From: an uncultured Akkermansia sp.
GTDB lineage: Bacteria > Verrucomicrobiota > Verrucomicrobiia > Verrucomicrobiales > Akkermansiaceae
Assembly: GCA_904501915.1 (NCBI GenBank)
Contig: CAJGCV010000025.1
Coordinates: 1-23,048, forward strand
Reading direction: 5' to 3'
Length of the DNA stretch: 23,048 nt
The notes beneath the pieces are model-generated. The model searched no databases. It saw nothing but the letters and a program-made list of their open reading frames with translations, and had not been told where the DNA came from. The translations under genes and the position numbers were made by a program. Numbering within the stretch: position 1 is the stretch's first letter; each line of letters starts with the position of its first letter. Of the stretch, positions 15,532 through 22,987 are shown one piece after another.

Positions 15532-16818
15532 TTACTCCGGCAGGCATTCGTCTGCCACCATCTGCTCAAGCGTCTGTCGGCGGCGGATGATGCTCCATTT
15601 GTCGCCGTTTACCAGCACTTCGGCGGCCAGCGGGCGGGAGTTATAGGTGGAAGACATGCTGAACCCATAGGCGCCGGCGCTCATTTCTGCCAGCACCTCG
15701 CCGGGTTGCACATCTGCGATATGGCGATTCTGCGCCTGGAAATCGGCAGATTCGCAGACAGGCCCCACAATGTCGGCCACAATGGTATCGCCGTGGTGTT
15801 CTGTGACGGGCCAGATTTCATGGTAGCCTTCGTAGAGGGCGGGGCGGATGATGTCGTTCATGCCGGCATCAATCATCTTGAAAGTTTTTGCTTCGCCTTT
15901 CTTTTCGTACAGGCAGGTAGTGAGCATGACTGCGGCGTTGCCTACCAGTCTGCGGCCGGGTTCCAGCAGTATTCTGATGCCCAGCGGCTGGAGCAGCGGA
16001 ATGAGGGCGTCTGCATAGCTCTGAATTGTAATCTGTTCAGGGCGGGCAGCCCACCACTCCGGCTTGGCGGATTCCAGACAGCCATCATATACAATGCCGA
16101 TGCCTCCGCCAATAGACCAGAACTCGATGTTGTACTGTTCGATGAACTTCCGGACGATGGGAAGCATTTTTTTCACAGCATCGGTAAAGGGTTTTACCTC
16201 CGTGAGCTGAGAGCCGATATGCATCTGCAGCCCTTTGATGTGCAGGTTCGGCATTTCTGCAGCCATGGTGGCGTATACTTCCTCAATGCGGGTGATATCT
16301 ACGCCGAATTTGTTTTCGTTGGTGCCGGTGGTGATGTATTTGTGTGTGTGGGCATCCACATGGGGGTTCACGCGTACGGCTACCGGGGCTTTCACCCCCA
16401 TTTCGCCGGCAATGCGGTTGATTTCGCGCAGCTCGTTTTCGCTTTCGCAGTTGAAACAGTAAATCTGCTGCTGCAGCGCATAGCGGATTTCTGCTTCTGT
16501 TTTGGCAACGCCGGCATAGGTGCAGAGGGTGGGGTCACCCCCGGCGTTGATGACACGCCAGAGTTCGCCGCCGGAAACAATATCAAACCCGGCACCCTGC
16601 TGGGCCATGAGGTTAAGGATAGCCTTGTTCGAGCATGCTTTCACGGCGTAGGCTATGTGAGCATTCAGCGGGGCAAATGCTTTCCGGAAGTCTGCCAGGT
16701 CTTCTGCAATGGTCTTCCTGCTGTACACAAAAACCGGGGTTCCGACGGCGGCCGCAATGTCTGCCAGATTTACCGCCTCGCAATGAAGGGAGCCATTCTT
16801 GTAGGCAAATGAATGCAT
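15532..16818 (-). CDS. lysA: Diaminopimelate decarboxylase
   Basis: A 428-residue fold-type III PLP enzyme that decarboxylates meso-diaminopimelate to lysine, the last step of lysine synthesis. Visible: AYAVKACSN with the PLP lysine Lys60, HIGSQ (200-204), phosphate-binding GGGIG (237-241), EPGRRLV (286-292), active-site Cys355 in GPVCESADF (353-360) and the C-terminal GAYGFSMSSTYNSRP (382-395) with the substrate-site tyrosine. All key residues are present and the length is normal. The start lies two bases after the stop of the upstream AI-2E-family transporter gene, so translation is probably coupled and both use the promoter at 17942-17970. No lysine riboswitch or leader is seen. A strong terminator follows. 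Confidence 0.96.
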   Translation of the reverse strand: MHSFAYKNGSLHCEAVNLADIAAAVGTPVFVYSRKTIAEDLADFRKAFAPLNAHIAYAVKACSNKAILNLMAQQGAGFDIVSGGELWRVINAGGDPTLCTYAGVAKTEAEIRYALQQQIYCFNCESENELREINRIAGEMGVKAPVAVRVNPHVDAHTHKYITTGTNENKFGVDITRIEEVYATMAAEMPNLHIKGLQMHIGSQLTEVKPFTDAVKKMLPIVRKFIEQYNIEFWSIGGGIGIVYDGCLESAKPEWWAARPEQITIQSYADALIPLLQPLGIRILLEPGRRLVGNAAVMLTTCLYEKKGEAKTFKMIDAGMNDIIRPALYEGYHEIWPVTEHHGDTIVADIVGPVCESADFQAQNRHIADVQPGEVLAEMSAGAYGFSMSSTYNSRPLAAEVLVNGDKWSIIRRRQTLEQMVADECLPE

Positions 16819-16820
16819 AG

Positions 16821-17927
16821 TTATTCTTTTGTTACGTTATTAAGTTTTTTGACGTGGCGTGGCAGCTCATCTGAAATGATGGTGGCTACCCAGGAAAGGT
16901 CTCGCGAGTTTTCCAGCGCCAGCTTGATGAGCACCATGATGGGAACCGCCAGCAGCATGCCGCAGGGTCCCCACACCCAGCCCCAGAAGAGCACAGCCAG
17001 CAGCACCACAGAGGTGGCAATGCCGAACTGCTTGCCAAGGAAGATGGGTTCAATGCCGTTACCAATCATGAAGTTGATGCCGATGTAGCAGGCTGTGATG
17101 ATGGCTGCATCTCCCCAACCGCCCATGAGCAGCGCCATGATGATAGGAGGAATGGCTGCCACAATCGAGCCGATGGTGGGAATGTAGTTGAGCACATAAG
17201 CCACCACGCCCCAGAGGAAAGCAAAGGGAACATCCCAGGCTGCGCAGGCCCACCATGCCAGGGAACCGGTGGTGGCGCTGGCAATGGTCTTGATGAACAG
17301 GTAGCGCTGAATGCCGTTGAGCGCTATGGTAAAATCTTCCTTGCCCTTGGAACTGCTGGGCAGCTTGTGAAGGTTTTTCTTGAAAAGCCTGGCTTCACCC
17401 AGCATGAAGGTCATGAGTACGAGCACCAGGGTGCAAGTGGTGATAAAGGAAATGGCCTGCCCGGAGATAGCCTGCACCATGCTCACCAGCTGCTGCGTGT
17501 CGAACAAATCCTGCGGAGAGCGCACCAGGGCGCGGGCCTGTTCCTCCAGCCCGAAATTGCCCAGCCACGCCATGAGCTCATTGTATTTTTCGGCCATGCG
17601 TACGGTGAATTCCCCCTGCAGGGTAGCTTTCATATCTGCTGCAAGGAAATTGATGATGCTGGCCACGCCAAAGAGGATGCCGCCATCCACCAGCACCGTA
17701 AATGCGACTGCCAGCCAGTGCGGGAAACGCAGGTATTTGCTGAGCAGTTTGGTGATGGAGTAGCTGATGATGGCCAGGAAACCTGCCATGAGAATAGGCA
17801 GCAGCACGCTGCGTGCCGCCTGTAGCCCCATAATGACGATGACAGCGGCTGCGGCTGTCAGCAGAAAGCGGGCTCCTTCTCCGAAATTGCCGCTCTTTTC
17901 TATCAGTTTGTCTTGGTCTTCTGGCAT
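16821..17927 (-). CDS. AI-2E family transporter (PerM/YdiK-like)
   Basis: A 368-residue membrane protein with the topology of the AI-2E exporter family (PF01594): two or three N-terminal helices (about 22-85), a mostly soluble amphipathic region (about 95-165), then four to five helices. Family landmarks include VPFAFLWGVVAYVLNYIPTIGSIVAAIPP, GNGIEPIFLGK and VLFWGWVWGPCGMLLAVPI. Members have been linked to export of autoinducer-2, sodium/proton exchange or ion transport, so the substrate is unknown here. The final stop is two bases before lysA, suggesting one transcript; whether it exports lysine or a related solute is pure speculation. A promoter lies directly upstream with a leader of about seven bases. 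Confidence 0.88.
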   Translation of the reverse strand: MPEDQDKLIEKSGNFGEGARFLLTAAAAVIVIMGLQAARSVLLPILMAGFLAIISYSITKLLSKYLRFPHWLAVAFTVLVDGGILFGVASIINFLAADMKATLQGEFTVRMAEKYNELMAWLGNFGLEEQARALVRSPQDLFDTQQLVSMVQAISGQAISFITTCTLVLVLMTFMLGEARLFKKNLHKLPSSSKGKEDFTIALNGIQRYLFIKTIASATTGSLAWWACAAWDVPFAFLWGVVAYVLNYIPTIGSIVAAIPPIIMALLMGGWGDAAIITACYIGINFMIGNGIEPIFLGKQFGIATSVVLLAVLFWGWVWGPCGMLLAVPIMVLIKLALENSRDLSWVATIISDELPRHVKKLNNVTKE

Positions 17928-17941
17928 AGTTCAGGGCTCTG

Positions 17942-17970
17942 ATATTACACGTGCGCGCGTGACAATTCAA
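17942..17970 (-). promoter_or_regulatory. Putative promoter of the AI-2E transporter/lysA operon
   Basis: On the minus strand: TTGAAT (17965-17970), 17 bp, TAATAT (17942-17947), then 14 bases to the ATG at 17927. Predicted leader about seven bases, slightly longer than at the other promoters. Confidence 0.65.
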
Positions 17971-17997
17971 GCGGATTGTGCCGGCATGGCAGAAAAA

Positions 17998-20517
17998 TCA
18001 GGCGTCGGGAGCGGTGGCGGGCCAATCGTGGCGGGGGTAGCGGCCGGCCAGGTCTTTCTTCATCTGGGGGTATCCGTTGCGCCAGAAGGAGGAAAGATCA
18101 CTGGTAATCTGGTAGGGGCGCTGGTTCGGAGCGAGTATTTCCACCAGGCACTTGACGCGGCCCTCTGCCACGGCAGGTGTATGGGGTACACCGAAAAGCA
18201 ACTGGCATTTCAGCCCGAATGTGGGTGTGCCGTCCTCCCTGTAAAGCAGTTTGACTTCCCGCCCGTTGGGCAGTTTGATGGCTTTGGGCGCGTATTTATT
18301 CAGGCATTCTTTCTGCCAGGGAGAGAGCCATTCTCCCAGAATGGGGAGCACGGGGCGGTTCTGGATGTCCTTGTAGCTTACGGCGCCGTCGCAGAGCATG
18401 GTGATAGCCACCAGCCGGTCTTCCTCGCCGAAATCGGGTAGTTCCAGTTCGGGCATGGCGGTACGCAGACAGGTGAGGCGGTTTATCCACTGCAGCACGT
18501 GGCCATCCCATCCCTCCAGCCGCAGGTTGCCGCGCACCACTTGCTCGGCCAGCAGCGGAGCAGCCGCATCGGGAGCGGCATCACCGGTTTCTTTTTCAGA
18601 GAGCACGAGGTCACAATAAAGAATGCGGTGCATATTGAGTACACGCTTGCGTGCGGTATCGTACACCGCCACATCGTCCTCCCGGGTCGGGAGCTCTGCG
18701 AGGGTGAGACTCGTGCATTTGCCAAGCTTTGTCTCTATATTTTTGCCGCCAATCTCTGTGATTTCCGCGGCAAGGAATATCTCTGCGTTGCGCGCAACGG
18801 AATCGGAGTCAATGCTGCCGCTCTGGCGGTTGCACAGTCGCGCCGTGTGGGTGGCTGTGTTGTTCCGGGCCGCCACATGTGTAGGAAAACTCCCCAGCAG
18901 ACCAGCCACAATGCCACTACGGTGGGTAGTGAAATCGGGGGTGGCGGCGCGACCGTGTGTCATCTGTCTGAAACTCTGGATAATTTCGCGGGCTGCGCGC
19001 CCCATAATGCCCAGACGGCTGCATTCCTGCGGGGCATAATTGAGACGAGCGGCTGTTTCTACGGCTCGCCACTCTGCCTGGAAGTCGGAAAAATCATCCT
19101 CCAGCCGCAGGTTTGGGTGCAACCCTGTGTTCAGGGCAACGCTTTCGCCTTGCAATAAAGCGGCAATGGCGGCCATTTCGGTGGGGCAACCATGTGTATC
19201 GCCCGCTACCAGCAGCCGCGCCAGTACCGGGGGCAGCGGGTATTGCAGCATTTTCTTGCCTGTGGGTGTGAGACCGTGCGAATCCGCAGCCCCAAGTGTT
19301 TCCAGCAGTTGCCAGGCTCGTGAGGTCTCTGCTTCTGTGGGCGCATCCGGCCATGGGAAATGGCGGATTTCCGCCAGATTCCGGCAGCCCCATGCCAGCA
19401 GATTCAGGAAGGCTTGAGAAATATCTGCCCGGTGAACTTCCGGGGCGGGGAAAGCTGTGCGGCGGCGGTGCTCCGCCTCGCTCCACAGGCGGATGCAGCG
19501 CCCCGGCCCCAGACGACCGGCGCGGCCGGCGCGTTGCTCTGCCTGTGCCTGGGAGATGGGCACCACATGCAGGGTGGAAATGCCGCGCAGCGGATCCCAG
19601 CGCGCTTCGCGGGCTGTGCCGCTGTCTACGACGGCGCGCACGCCTTCAATGGTAAGCGAGGTTTCGGCAATGTTGGTGGAGACGATGACGCGCGGATTGC
19701 TGCCGCATTCCACCGCGCGGGCCTGGGCTTCGGGGGTGAGCTGCCCATGAAGGGCAAAAACATCGCGTCCGCGCATCCACCCGGCTTGCTCCAGAATCTC
19801 TACCGTGCGGCGAATTTCGTATGCTCCGGGCAGAAAGACGAGCACGTCTCCACAGTCGGGCTTTTCGATGAGTTCCCGCACAGCGCCGGCGCATTGTTCC
19901 CACACCGGAGGCGCTTGTACGTAGCCGAACTTATTGCGCACGGGCACGGGTTGCCGGTAGGCGATTTCTACGGGATAAAGCCGGCCTTCTGCGCGCAGGA
20001 TGGTAGCTTGGGGCAGGTAGCTCTGCAATTTGTCCAGCTCTAGTGTGGCAGACATGACAAAAACGCCGATTTCCGGTCTTGCGCTGCGTTGCAGCTCCAG
20101 CACACGCGCCAGACACAAATCGCCGCTCAGGCGGCGCTCGTGCACTTCATCAAAAATAACTGCCGATACCCCGTGTAACTCCGGGTCTTCCGTCAGTTTG
20201 CGCTCGAGGATACCATCTGTCACAAAAAGGATGCGGGTAGCCTCGCTGCGCTGTGAATCAAAACGCACGGTATAGCCAACTTCCTGCCCCAGGCGGCAGG
20301 GGAATTGCCTTGCTACATACCCGGCGAGCAAGCGTGCCGCCAGTCGCCGCGGTTGCACCACGATGATGGTGCCTTTCTCGCCCCATCCAGCTTCCAGCAA
20401 CATGCCGGGAATACGGGTTGATTTGCCACTGCCTGTCGGTGCGCTCAGCAGCACGCAGAACCCCGGCTTGCTGATGGCCTGCAGCACTTGGTCGCGTATC
20501 TGCTCTATCGGTAACAT
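17998..20517 (-). CDS. hrpB: ATP-dependent helicase HrpB
   Basis: An 839-residue DEAH-box protein of the HrpB family (E. coli HrpB is about 810-824), a putative RNA helicase of poorly defined role. Visible: P-loop APTGSGKST (26-34), VVQPRRLAA (53-61), DEVHERRLSGDL (123-134), SATLE (156-160), STNIAETSLTIEGV in the second helicase domain and QRAGRAGRLGPG. HA2-like and HrpB C-terminal regions follow, the latter with EGWDGHVLQWINRL, PDFGEED and the late FWRNGYPQMKKDLAGRYPRHDWP. The frame is open 27 codons further upstream, but that extension runs into the tRNA-Ser gene, so MLPIEQIRD at 20517 is chosen. No Shine-Dalgarno sequence is seen; a weak TTTACT (20551-20556) lies 39 bases before the ATG, or the gene may be read through from the tRNA. 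Confidence 0.93.
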   Translation of the reverse strand: MLPIEQIRDQVLQAISKPGFCVLLSAPTGSGKSTRIPGMLLEAGWGEKGTIIVVQPRRLAARLLAGYVARQFPCRLGQEVGYTVRFDSQRSEATRILFVTDGILERKLTEDPELHGVSAVIFDEVHERRLSGDLCLARVLELQRSARPEIGVFVMSATLELDKLQSYLPQATILRAEGRLYPVEIAYRQPVPVRNKFGYVQAPPVWEQCAGAVRELIEKPDCGDVLVFLPGAYEIRRTVEILEQAGWMRGRDVFALHGQLTPEAQARAVECGSNPRVIVSTNIAETSLTIEGVRAVVDSGTAREARWDPLRGISTLHVVPISQAQAEQRAGRAGRLGPGRCIRLWSEAEHRRRTAFPAPEVHRADISQAFLNLLAWGCRNLAEIRHFPWPDAPTEAETSRAWQLLETLGAADSHGLTPTGKKMLQYPLPPVLARLLVAGDTHGCPTEMAAIAALLQGESVALNTGLHPNLRLEDDFSDFQAEWRAVETAARLNYAPQECSRLGIMGRAAREIIQSFRQMTHGRAATPDFTTHRSGIVAGLLGSFPTHVAARNNTATHTARLCNRQSGSIDSDSVARNAEIFLAAEITEIGGKNIETKLGKCTSLTLAELPTREDDVAVYDTARKRVLNMHRILYCDLVLSEKETGDAAPDAAAPLLAEQVVRGNLRLEGWDGHVLQWINRLTCLRTAMPELELPDFGEEDRLVAITMLCDGAVSYKDIQNRPVLPILGEWLSPWQKECLNKYAPKAIKLPNGREVKLLYREDGTPTFGLKCQLLFGVPHTPAVAEGRVKCLVEILAPNQRPYQITSDLSSFWRNGYPQMKKDLAGRYPRHDWPATAPDA

Positions 20518-20556
20518 GCGCCGCGGCTGATTCAGGGTAATGAAAAAAGAAGTAAA

Positions 20557-20644
20557 CGGAGAGAGTGGGATTCGAACCCACGGTGACATCTCTGCCACGC
20601 TCGATTTCGAGTCGAGTGCCTTAGACCAACTCAGCCATCTCTCC
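20557..20644 (-). tRNA. tRNA-Ser (anticodon CGA)
   Basis: An 88-base tRNA on the minus strand. The acceptor arms GGAGAGA and TCTCTCC pair perfectly with G as discriminator base. The anticodon stem CTCGA/TCGAG encloses loop CTCGAAA, giving anticodon CGA for UCG serine codons. A long variable arm and GGTTCGAATCC T-arm are present as expected for serine tRNAs. CCA is not encoded (TTT follows), so it is added enzymatically. Followed on the minus strand by a T-rich stretch without a clear hairpin. Confidence 0.95.
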
Positions 20645-20662
20645 AGATGTGGTTGCGGCGCT

Positions 20663-20691
20663 ATTGTGCCTGTTCATCCCTCAAGTGTCAA
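20663..20691 (-). promoter_or_regulatory. Putative tRNA-Ser promoter
   Basis: On the minus strand: TTGACA (20686-20691), 17 bp, CACAAT (20663-20668). The tRNA 5' end is 18 bases after the -10 box, leaving a short 5' trailer for RNase P. This contrasts with the spacing at protein genes, where the -10 box is 6-14 bases from the ATG. Confidence 0.7.
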
Positions 20692-20725
20692 GATTTATCC
20701 CATCTGCTGACACAGCCCATGCCCG

Positions 20726-21172
20726 TTATTTCTTTGTCATTTTCAGCACCAGCCTGGAAAAAGCGGAAAGCTCACCCGGGGTCAGCGCTTTGGCTCGTTT
20801 GTCAATTTCGCAGTGAAAATGTGCGTAGATGTTTTCAATGAGTGTCTTACCGGATTCCGTGAGGGTAAGCTGCACCGAACGCCGGTTGTTCGGATTAATG
20901 GTGCGTTGTACGCAATTTTTGCAGACCAGCGCTTCTACCAGCAGGGAGCACGCCGGCACTGTCATTTGCATGCGGCCTGCCAGGCTTTTGAGCGATACTC
21001 CCTGCGGCTGCTCTTCCTGCATCTGGTGCAATTGGGATATGACGGCCGTCTGTCTGGGAGAAATCTCTCGCGCTGATTCCGTCGGGGCGGCATGCTGAAT
21101 GCTCTCCTGCCGCAGTTCATCCATGAATTCCAGAAGCCGCCTGAACAACTGGTGGGGAGTGTCCGTATTCAT
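20726..21172 (-). CDS. MarR-family transcriptional regulator
   Basis: A 148-residue winged-helix protein. The central part contains the DNA-binding helices (LKSLAGRMQMTVPACSLLVEALVCKNCVQR, about 61-90) and the wing NNRRSVQLTLTESGKTL (95-111), as in MarR regulators, which act as dimers and often respond to small phenolic or oxidising ligands. N- and C-terminal helices would form the dimer interface. Its promoter is strong (TGGACA-N17-TATAAT) with a leader of about three bases. I see no palindrome over that promoter that would suggest self-control, and no obvious target gene beside it. The downstream gene is tRNA-Ser. Confidence 0.88.
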   Translation of the reverse strand: MNTDTPHQLFRRLLEFMDELRQESIQHAAPTESAREISPRQTAVISQLHQMQEEQPQGVSLKSLAGRMQMTVPACSLLVEALVCKNCVQRTINPNNRRSVQLTLTESGKTLIENIYAHFHCEIDKRAKALTPGELSAFSRLVLKMTKK

Positions 21173-21181
21173 CCTGAGCGA

Positions 21182-21210
21182 ATTATAGGTTGGTGTCCCG
21201 CTGCTGTCCA
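21182..21210 (-). promoter_or_regulatory. Putative promoter of the MarR gene
   Basis: On the minus strand: TGGACA (21205-21210), 17 bp, perfect TATAAT (21182-21187), then nine bases to the ATG at 21172. Predicted leader of about three bases. Confidence 0.75.
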
Positions 21211-21254
21211 GATGAAATAACGCCAGCAGACCGATTTCCGCCCTATCTGCTGCT

Positions 21255-21310
21255 CAAAAGTATAAAAATTCGCCCATGCGTGAATCGCAAGTTCAAACGC
21301 GATACTTTTG
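21255..21310. repeat. 9-bp inverted repeat CAAAAGTAT/ATACTTTTG
   Basis: CAAAAGTAT at 21255-21263 is matched by its exact reverse complement at 21302-21310, 38 bp apart, in the gap between the MarR gene and the lysS remnant. It could form the base of a hairpin or mark the end of an inserted segment. No other function is visible. Confidence 0.4.
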
Positions 21311-21322
21311 GCAGGTAAGGAT

Positions 21323-21348
21323 AAAAATGCCGCCCCGGTTTCCGGGGC
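21323..21348 (-). terminator. Rho-independent terminator after the lysS remnant
   Basis: GCCCCGG (21332-21338), loop of three, CCGGGGC (21342-21348). On the minus strand it is followed after three bases by ATTTTTAT. It lies about 40 bp after the lysS-like stop codon and is probably its original terminator. Confidence 0.75.
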
Positions 21349-21373
21349 TGCATGAAAATGACAGCGGAGCTTG

Positions 21374-21616
21374 TTACCTGGGGCTTAACCGCGGTTTTTG
21401 AGCTGCGGGAAGAGGATGATGTCGCGGATGGAGCTGGCACCGGTGAGGAGCATGCAGAGGCGGTCGATGCCGATGCCGATACCACCGGCGCTGGTCATAC
21501 CAGCTCCAGGATTCCTCTGCCGGGGTGATGAAGTCTGCAGTATAGAACTGCAGTTCCAGCGCTTCCATCTCGCGGAAATGCTGCAGGGTAAGCCGGGGGA
21601 TGATGGTGGCGGACAT
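21374..21616 (-). CDS. Short ORF of doubtful reality overlapping the lysS remnant
   Basis: An 80-codon frame whose ATG lies seven bases after the stop of the upstream gene, so it could be translated by coupling. The first ~38 residues (including LTLQHFREMEALELQFYTAD) look protein-like. The second half is an Arg/His/Pro-rich out-of-frame reading of the lysS end and is unlikely to be meaningful. It may be an intact 5' gene fragment fused to the lysS remnant. No homology is recognised. Confidence 0.25.
   Translation of the reverse strand: MSATIIPRLTLQHFREMEALELQFYTADFITPAEESWSWYDQRRWYRHRHRPPLHAPHRCQLHPRHHPLPAAQKPRLSPR
21385..21507 (-). pseudogene. lysS: C-terminal remnant of lysyl-tRNA synthetase
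   Basis: About 40 codons ending at TAA 21385-21387 read GGIGIGIDRLCMLLTG, then SIRDIILFPQLKNRG. This is the class II synthetase motif 3 and C-terminal end of bacterial LysS (typical GGxGIGIDRLxMLLT...SIRDVILFP). Nothing of the preceding ~450 residues is found upstream; similarity stops near GMTSAGG, where an unrelated frame takes over. It is therefore a truncated copy. Because LysS is essential, a full-length lysS should exist elsewhere in the genome. The remnant keeps a good terminator. It probably marks where a foreign segment joined or a duplication ended. Confidence 0.75.
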
Positions 21617-21623
21617 GGCGGAA

Positions 21624-22331
21624 TCAGTTGGGGGAGAGGGCGTGCACGCATTTTCTGCCGCGCCGCTGTGGGGTGTTGAAGTGCAGTTGGAGCGTGCATC
21701 CCCGGTCGGCAAGGTCTCGCATCAATGCCGGTGGTACATCGAGTGATGCAAAACCGTAATCTCCTATATAATTGCTGCGCCGGATCACACTATCTGCCGT
21801 GGCCGGGATGGCAGCAAGCAGTTCATCCTTCGTGTATAGGAGAGCCTGGTGCTTTGTCCATAAATGGGGATGAAGCCCCTGCGTGTTCAGGTGGCGGCGG
21901 ATGCTGCCCGGCAGGCCGCTCTGCGGTCTTCCCGTTGTGCTGGAGGCGAGCAGGTAGTAGGATTCCCCTGCGTAGCGGGACTGGTCGTTGCCGTTGGCCA
22001 TGAGTGAGATACTCAGCCACACGCACGCCCTGGCCAGTGCCCGCTGCAGCTCCGGCGGCACGCTGAGGGTGAAATCTGCCACCTGGAAATCGGCCATGAT
22101 GCCTACGTCTATGCGCGTGGAGCTGCAGTCCCTCAGCAGCAGACGGCGATTTTTCTCCAGAAAACGCTGCCATTCCGCAAAGGGGATGTCATCATTCTCT
22201 CCAAGGCTGCATTTGTACGAGGGTGAGATGAAGCCGCCGCGCTCCCGTTCCTCCAGCCAGTCCACCCGGCGCAGCTGGGAGCCCTCCCGCAGGGAGTCGC
22301 AGTAGAAATAGATGGATGATTCGAAGTACAT
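21624..22331 (-). CDS. Unknown protein with tandem-duplicated domain (possibly DUF4279-like)
   Basis: A 235-residue protein, probably cytoplasmic: no signal or membrane segment is seen. It consists of two related halves of ~100 residues. The first ends DFTLSVPPELQRALARACVW then LSISLM; the second ends GFASLDVPPALMRDLADRG then CTLQLHF, sharing the (S/D)VPPxLxRxLA core followed by alternating hydrophobics. Each half starts with an aromatic strand (IYFYCDSL; SYYLLASS). The strand-helix-strand ending reminds me of DUF4279-type domains, but this is tentative. The frame is open upstream. ATG 22358 (MKRNPP, nine residues longer) overlaps the TATAAT box, so MYFESS at 22331 is favoured. It is divergent from the GbsR-type gene, with promoters about 30 bp apart, and is followed by the lysS remnant. 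Accessory origin is likely. Confidence 0.6.
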   Translation of the reverse strand: MYFESSIYFYCDSLREGSQLRRVDWLEERERGGFISPSYKCSLGENDDIPFAEWQRFLEKNRRLLLRDCSSTRIDVGIMADFQVADFTLSVPPELQRALARACVWLSISLMANGNDQSRYAGESYYLLASSTTGRPQSGLPGSIRRHLNTQGLHPHLWTKHQALLYTKDELLAAIPATADSVIRRSNYIGDYGFASLDVPPALMRDLADRGCTLQLHFNTPQRRGRKCVHALSPN

Positions 22332-22356
22332 TAGGGAATATGGCGGATTGCGTTTC

Positions 22357-22384
22357 ATTATAACGCGGTGTTCCGTGCAGACAA
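22357..22384 (-). promoter_or_regulatory. Possible promoter of the duplicated-domain gene
   Basis: On the minus strand: TTGTCT (22379-22384), 16 bp, perfect TATAAT (22357-22362). The predicted start at about 22350 is ~19 bases before ATG 22331. The TATAAT overlaps the alternative ATG at 22358. Confidence 0.45.
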
Positions 22385-22415
22385 GTTGCGATTTCGTCAC
22401 AAAGGCAGAAATTGC

Positions 22416-22444
22416 TTGACAAATTTCTGAAATTTCAGAAAATA
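22416..22444 (+). promoter_or_regulatory. Putative GbsR-type gene promoter, leaderless
   Basis: TTGACA (22416-22421) with AAAATA (22439-22444) at 17-bp spacing. ATG 22450 is 34 bases after the first T of the -35 box, so the predicted start is at the ATG. The -10 is weak, but the whole spacer is a perfect palindrome. Confidence 0.55.
22424..22441 (+). promoter_or_regulatory. Putative operator: perfect 18-bp palindrome in the GbsR-type promoter
   Basis: TTTCTGAAATTTCAGAAA is its own reverse complement and fills the spacer between -35 and -10. A dimer bound here would block RNA polymerase, so self-repression by the adjacent GbsR/MarR protein is likely. A 16/18 match lies at 22988-23005. Confidence 0.75.
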
Positions 22445-22449
22445 CACGC

Positions 22450-22971
22450 ATGCAGCTGAGCGAGACGCAGATGAAATTCATCCGCCGGTGGGGCGATATG
22501 GGCACCCGCTGGGGGATTCCACGCTCCACGGCTATGCTGCATGGGCTGCTGTATGTGGCGCAGTCACCGCTGACGGCGGAGGAGATGTGCGAGCTGTTGC
22601 AGCTGGCGCGGTCAAATGTGAGCACCAGCCTGAAGGAACTTGAGGGCTACAACCTTATCTATCGCGAGTCGCGGGCTGGTGACCGCCGCAGTTTCTACCG
22701 GGCAGAGTCCGATGTGTGGGAAATGGCCCGCCGTATTCTGGAGGAACGCCGCCGCCGCGAGACAGCCGGGGCGGTGCAGGCTGTGGAGGAATGTCTGGAT
22801 GCAGCCCGGGAGGCGGGGGATGAGCACACCGCCGCTCGCATGGAGGCTATGCAGGAACTGCTGCAGACCGCTGAGAATGTGGCCACTGCTGCCCAGCGCT
22901 ACAATACCTCCGTGTTCCGACGCGCTGCACTCATGGGCAGCAAGGTTCTTGCACTTATCGCCAAAATCTAA
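22450..22971 (+). CDS. GbsR/MarR-family transcriptional regulator
   Basis: A 173-residue protein of the GbsR type (COG1510): N-terminal MKFIRRWGDMGTRWGIPRST (9-28), then the winged-helix region LTAEEMCELLQLARSNVSTSLKELEGYNLIYRESRAGDRRSFYRA (about 41-85), with the recognition helix around ARSNVSTSLKEL. The C-terminal half is a long helical dimerisation region. GbsR of Bacillus represses choline uptake and glycine betaine synthesis; relatives regulate varied transport and metabolism genes, so the ligand here is open. Its own promoter holds a perfect 18-bp palindrome, and a near copy lies 17 bp after its stop, directly before the next gene. It therefore probably controls itself and that gene. 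The start is fixed by the promoter. Confidence 0.87.
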   Translation: MQLSETQMKFIRRWGDMGTRWGIPRSTAMLHGLLYVAQSPLTAEEMCELLQLARSNVSTSLKELEGYNLIYRESRAGDRRSFYRAESDVWEMARRILEERRRRETAGAVQAVEECLDAAREAGDEHTAARMEAMQELLQTAENVATAAQRYNTSVFRRAALMGSKVLALIAKI

Positions 22972-22987
22972 GAATTTTAAAACAAGA

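Noticed and set aside
15529..16812. 427-codon plus-strand frame opposite lysA
   Set aside because: Mirror of lysA over almost its whole length, with no motifs of its own; lysA has every catalytic residue.
16819..16823. Lysine riboswitch before lysA
   Set aside because: Only two bases separate lysA from the upstream gene, and the operon leader is about seven bases, leaving no space for one.
20518..20598. 27-residue extension of HrpB into the tRNA-Ser gene
   Set aside because: It would translate the tRNA sequence; the family N-terminus fits MLPIEQIRD at 20517.
20557..20700. Integration site at tRNA-Ser
   Set aside because: No integrase gene and no duplicated tRNA 3' end were found nearby, although the segment beyond 21240 looks accessory.
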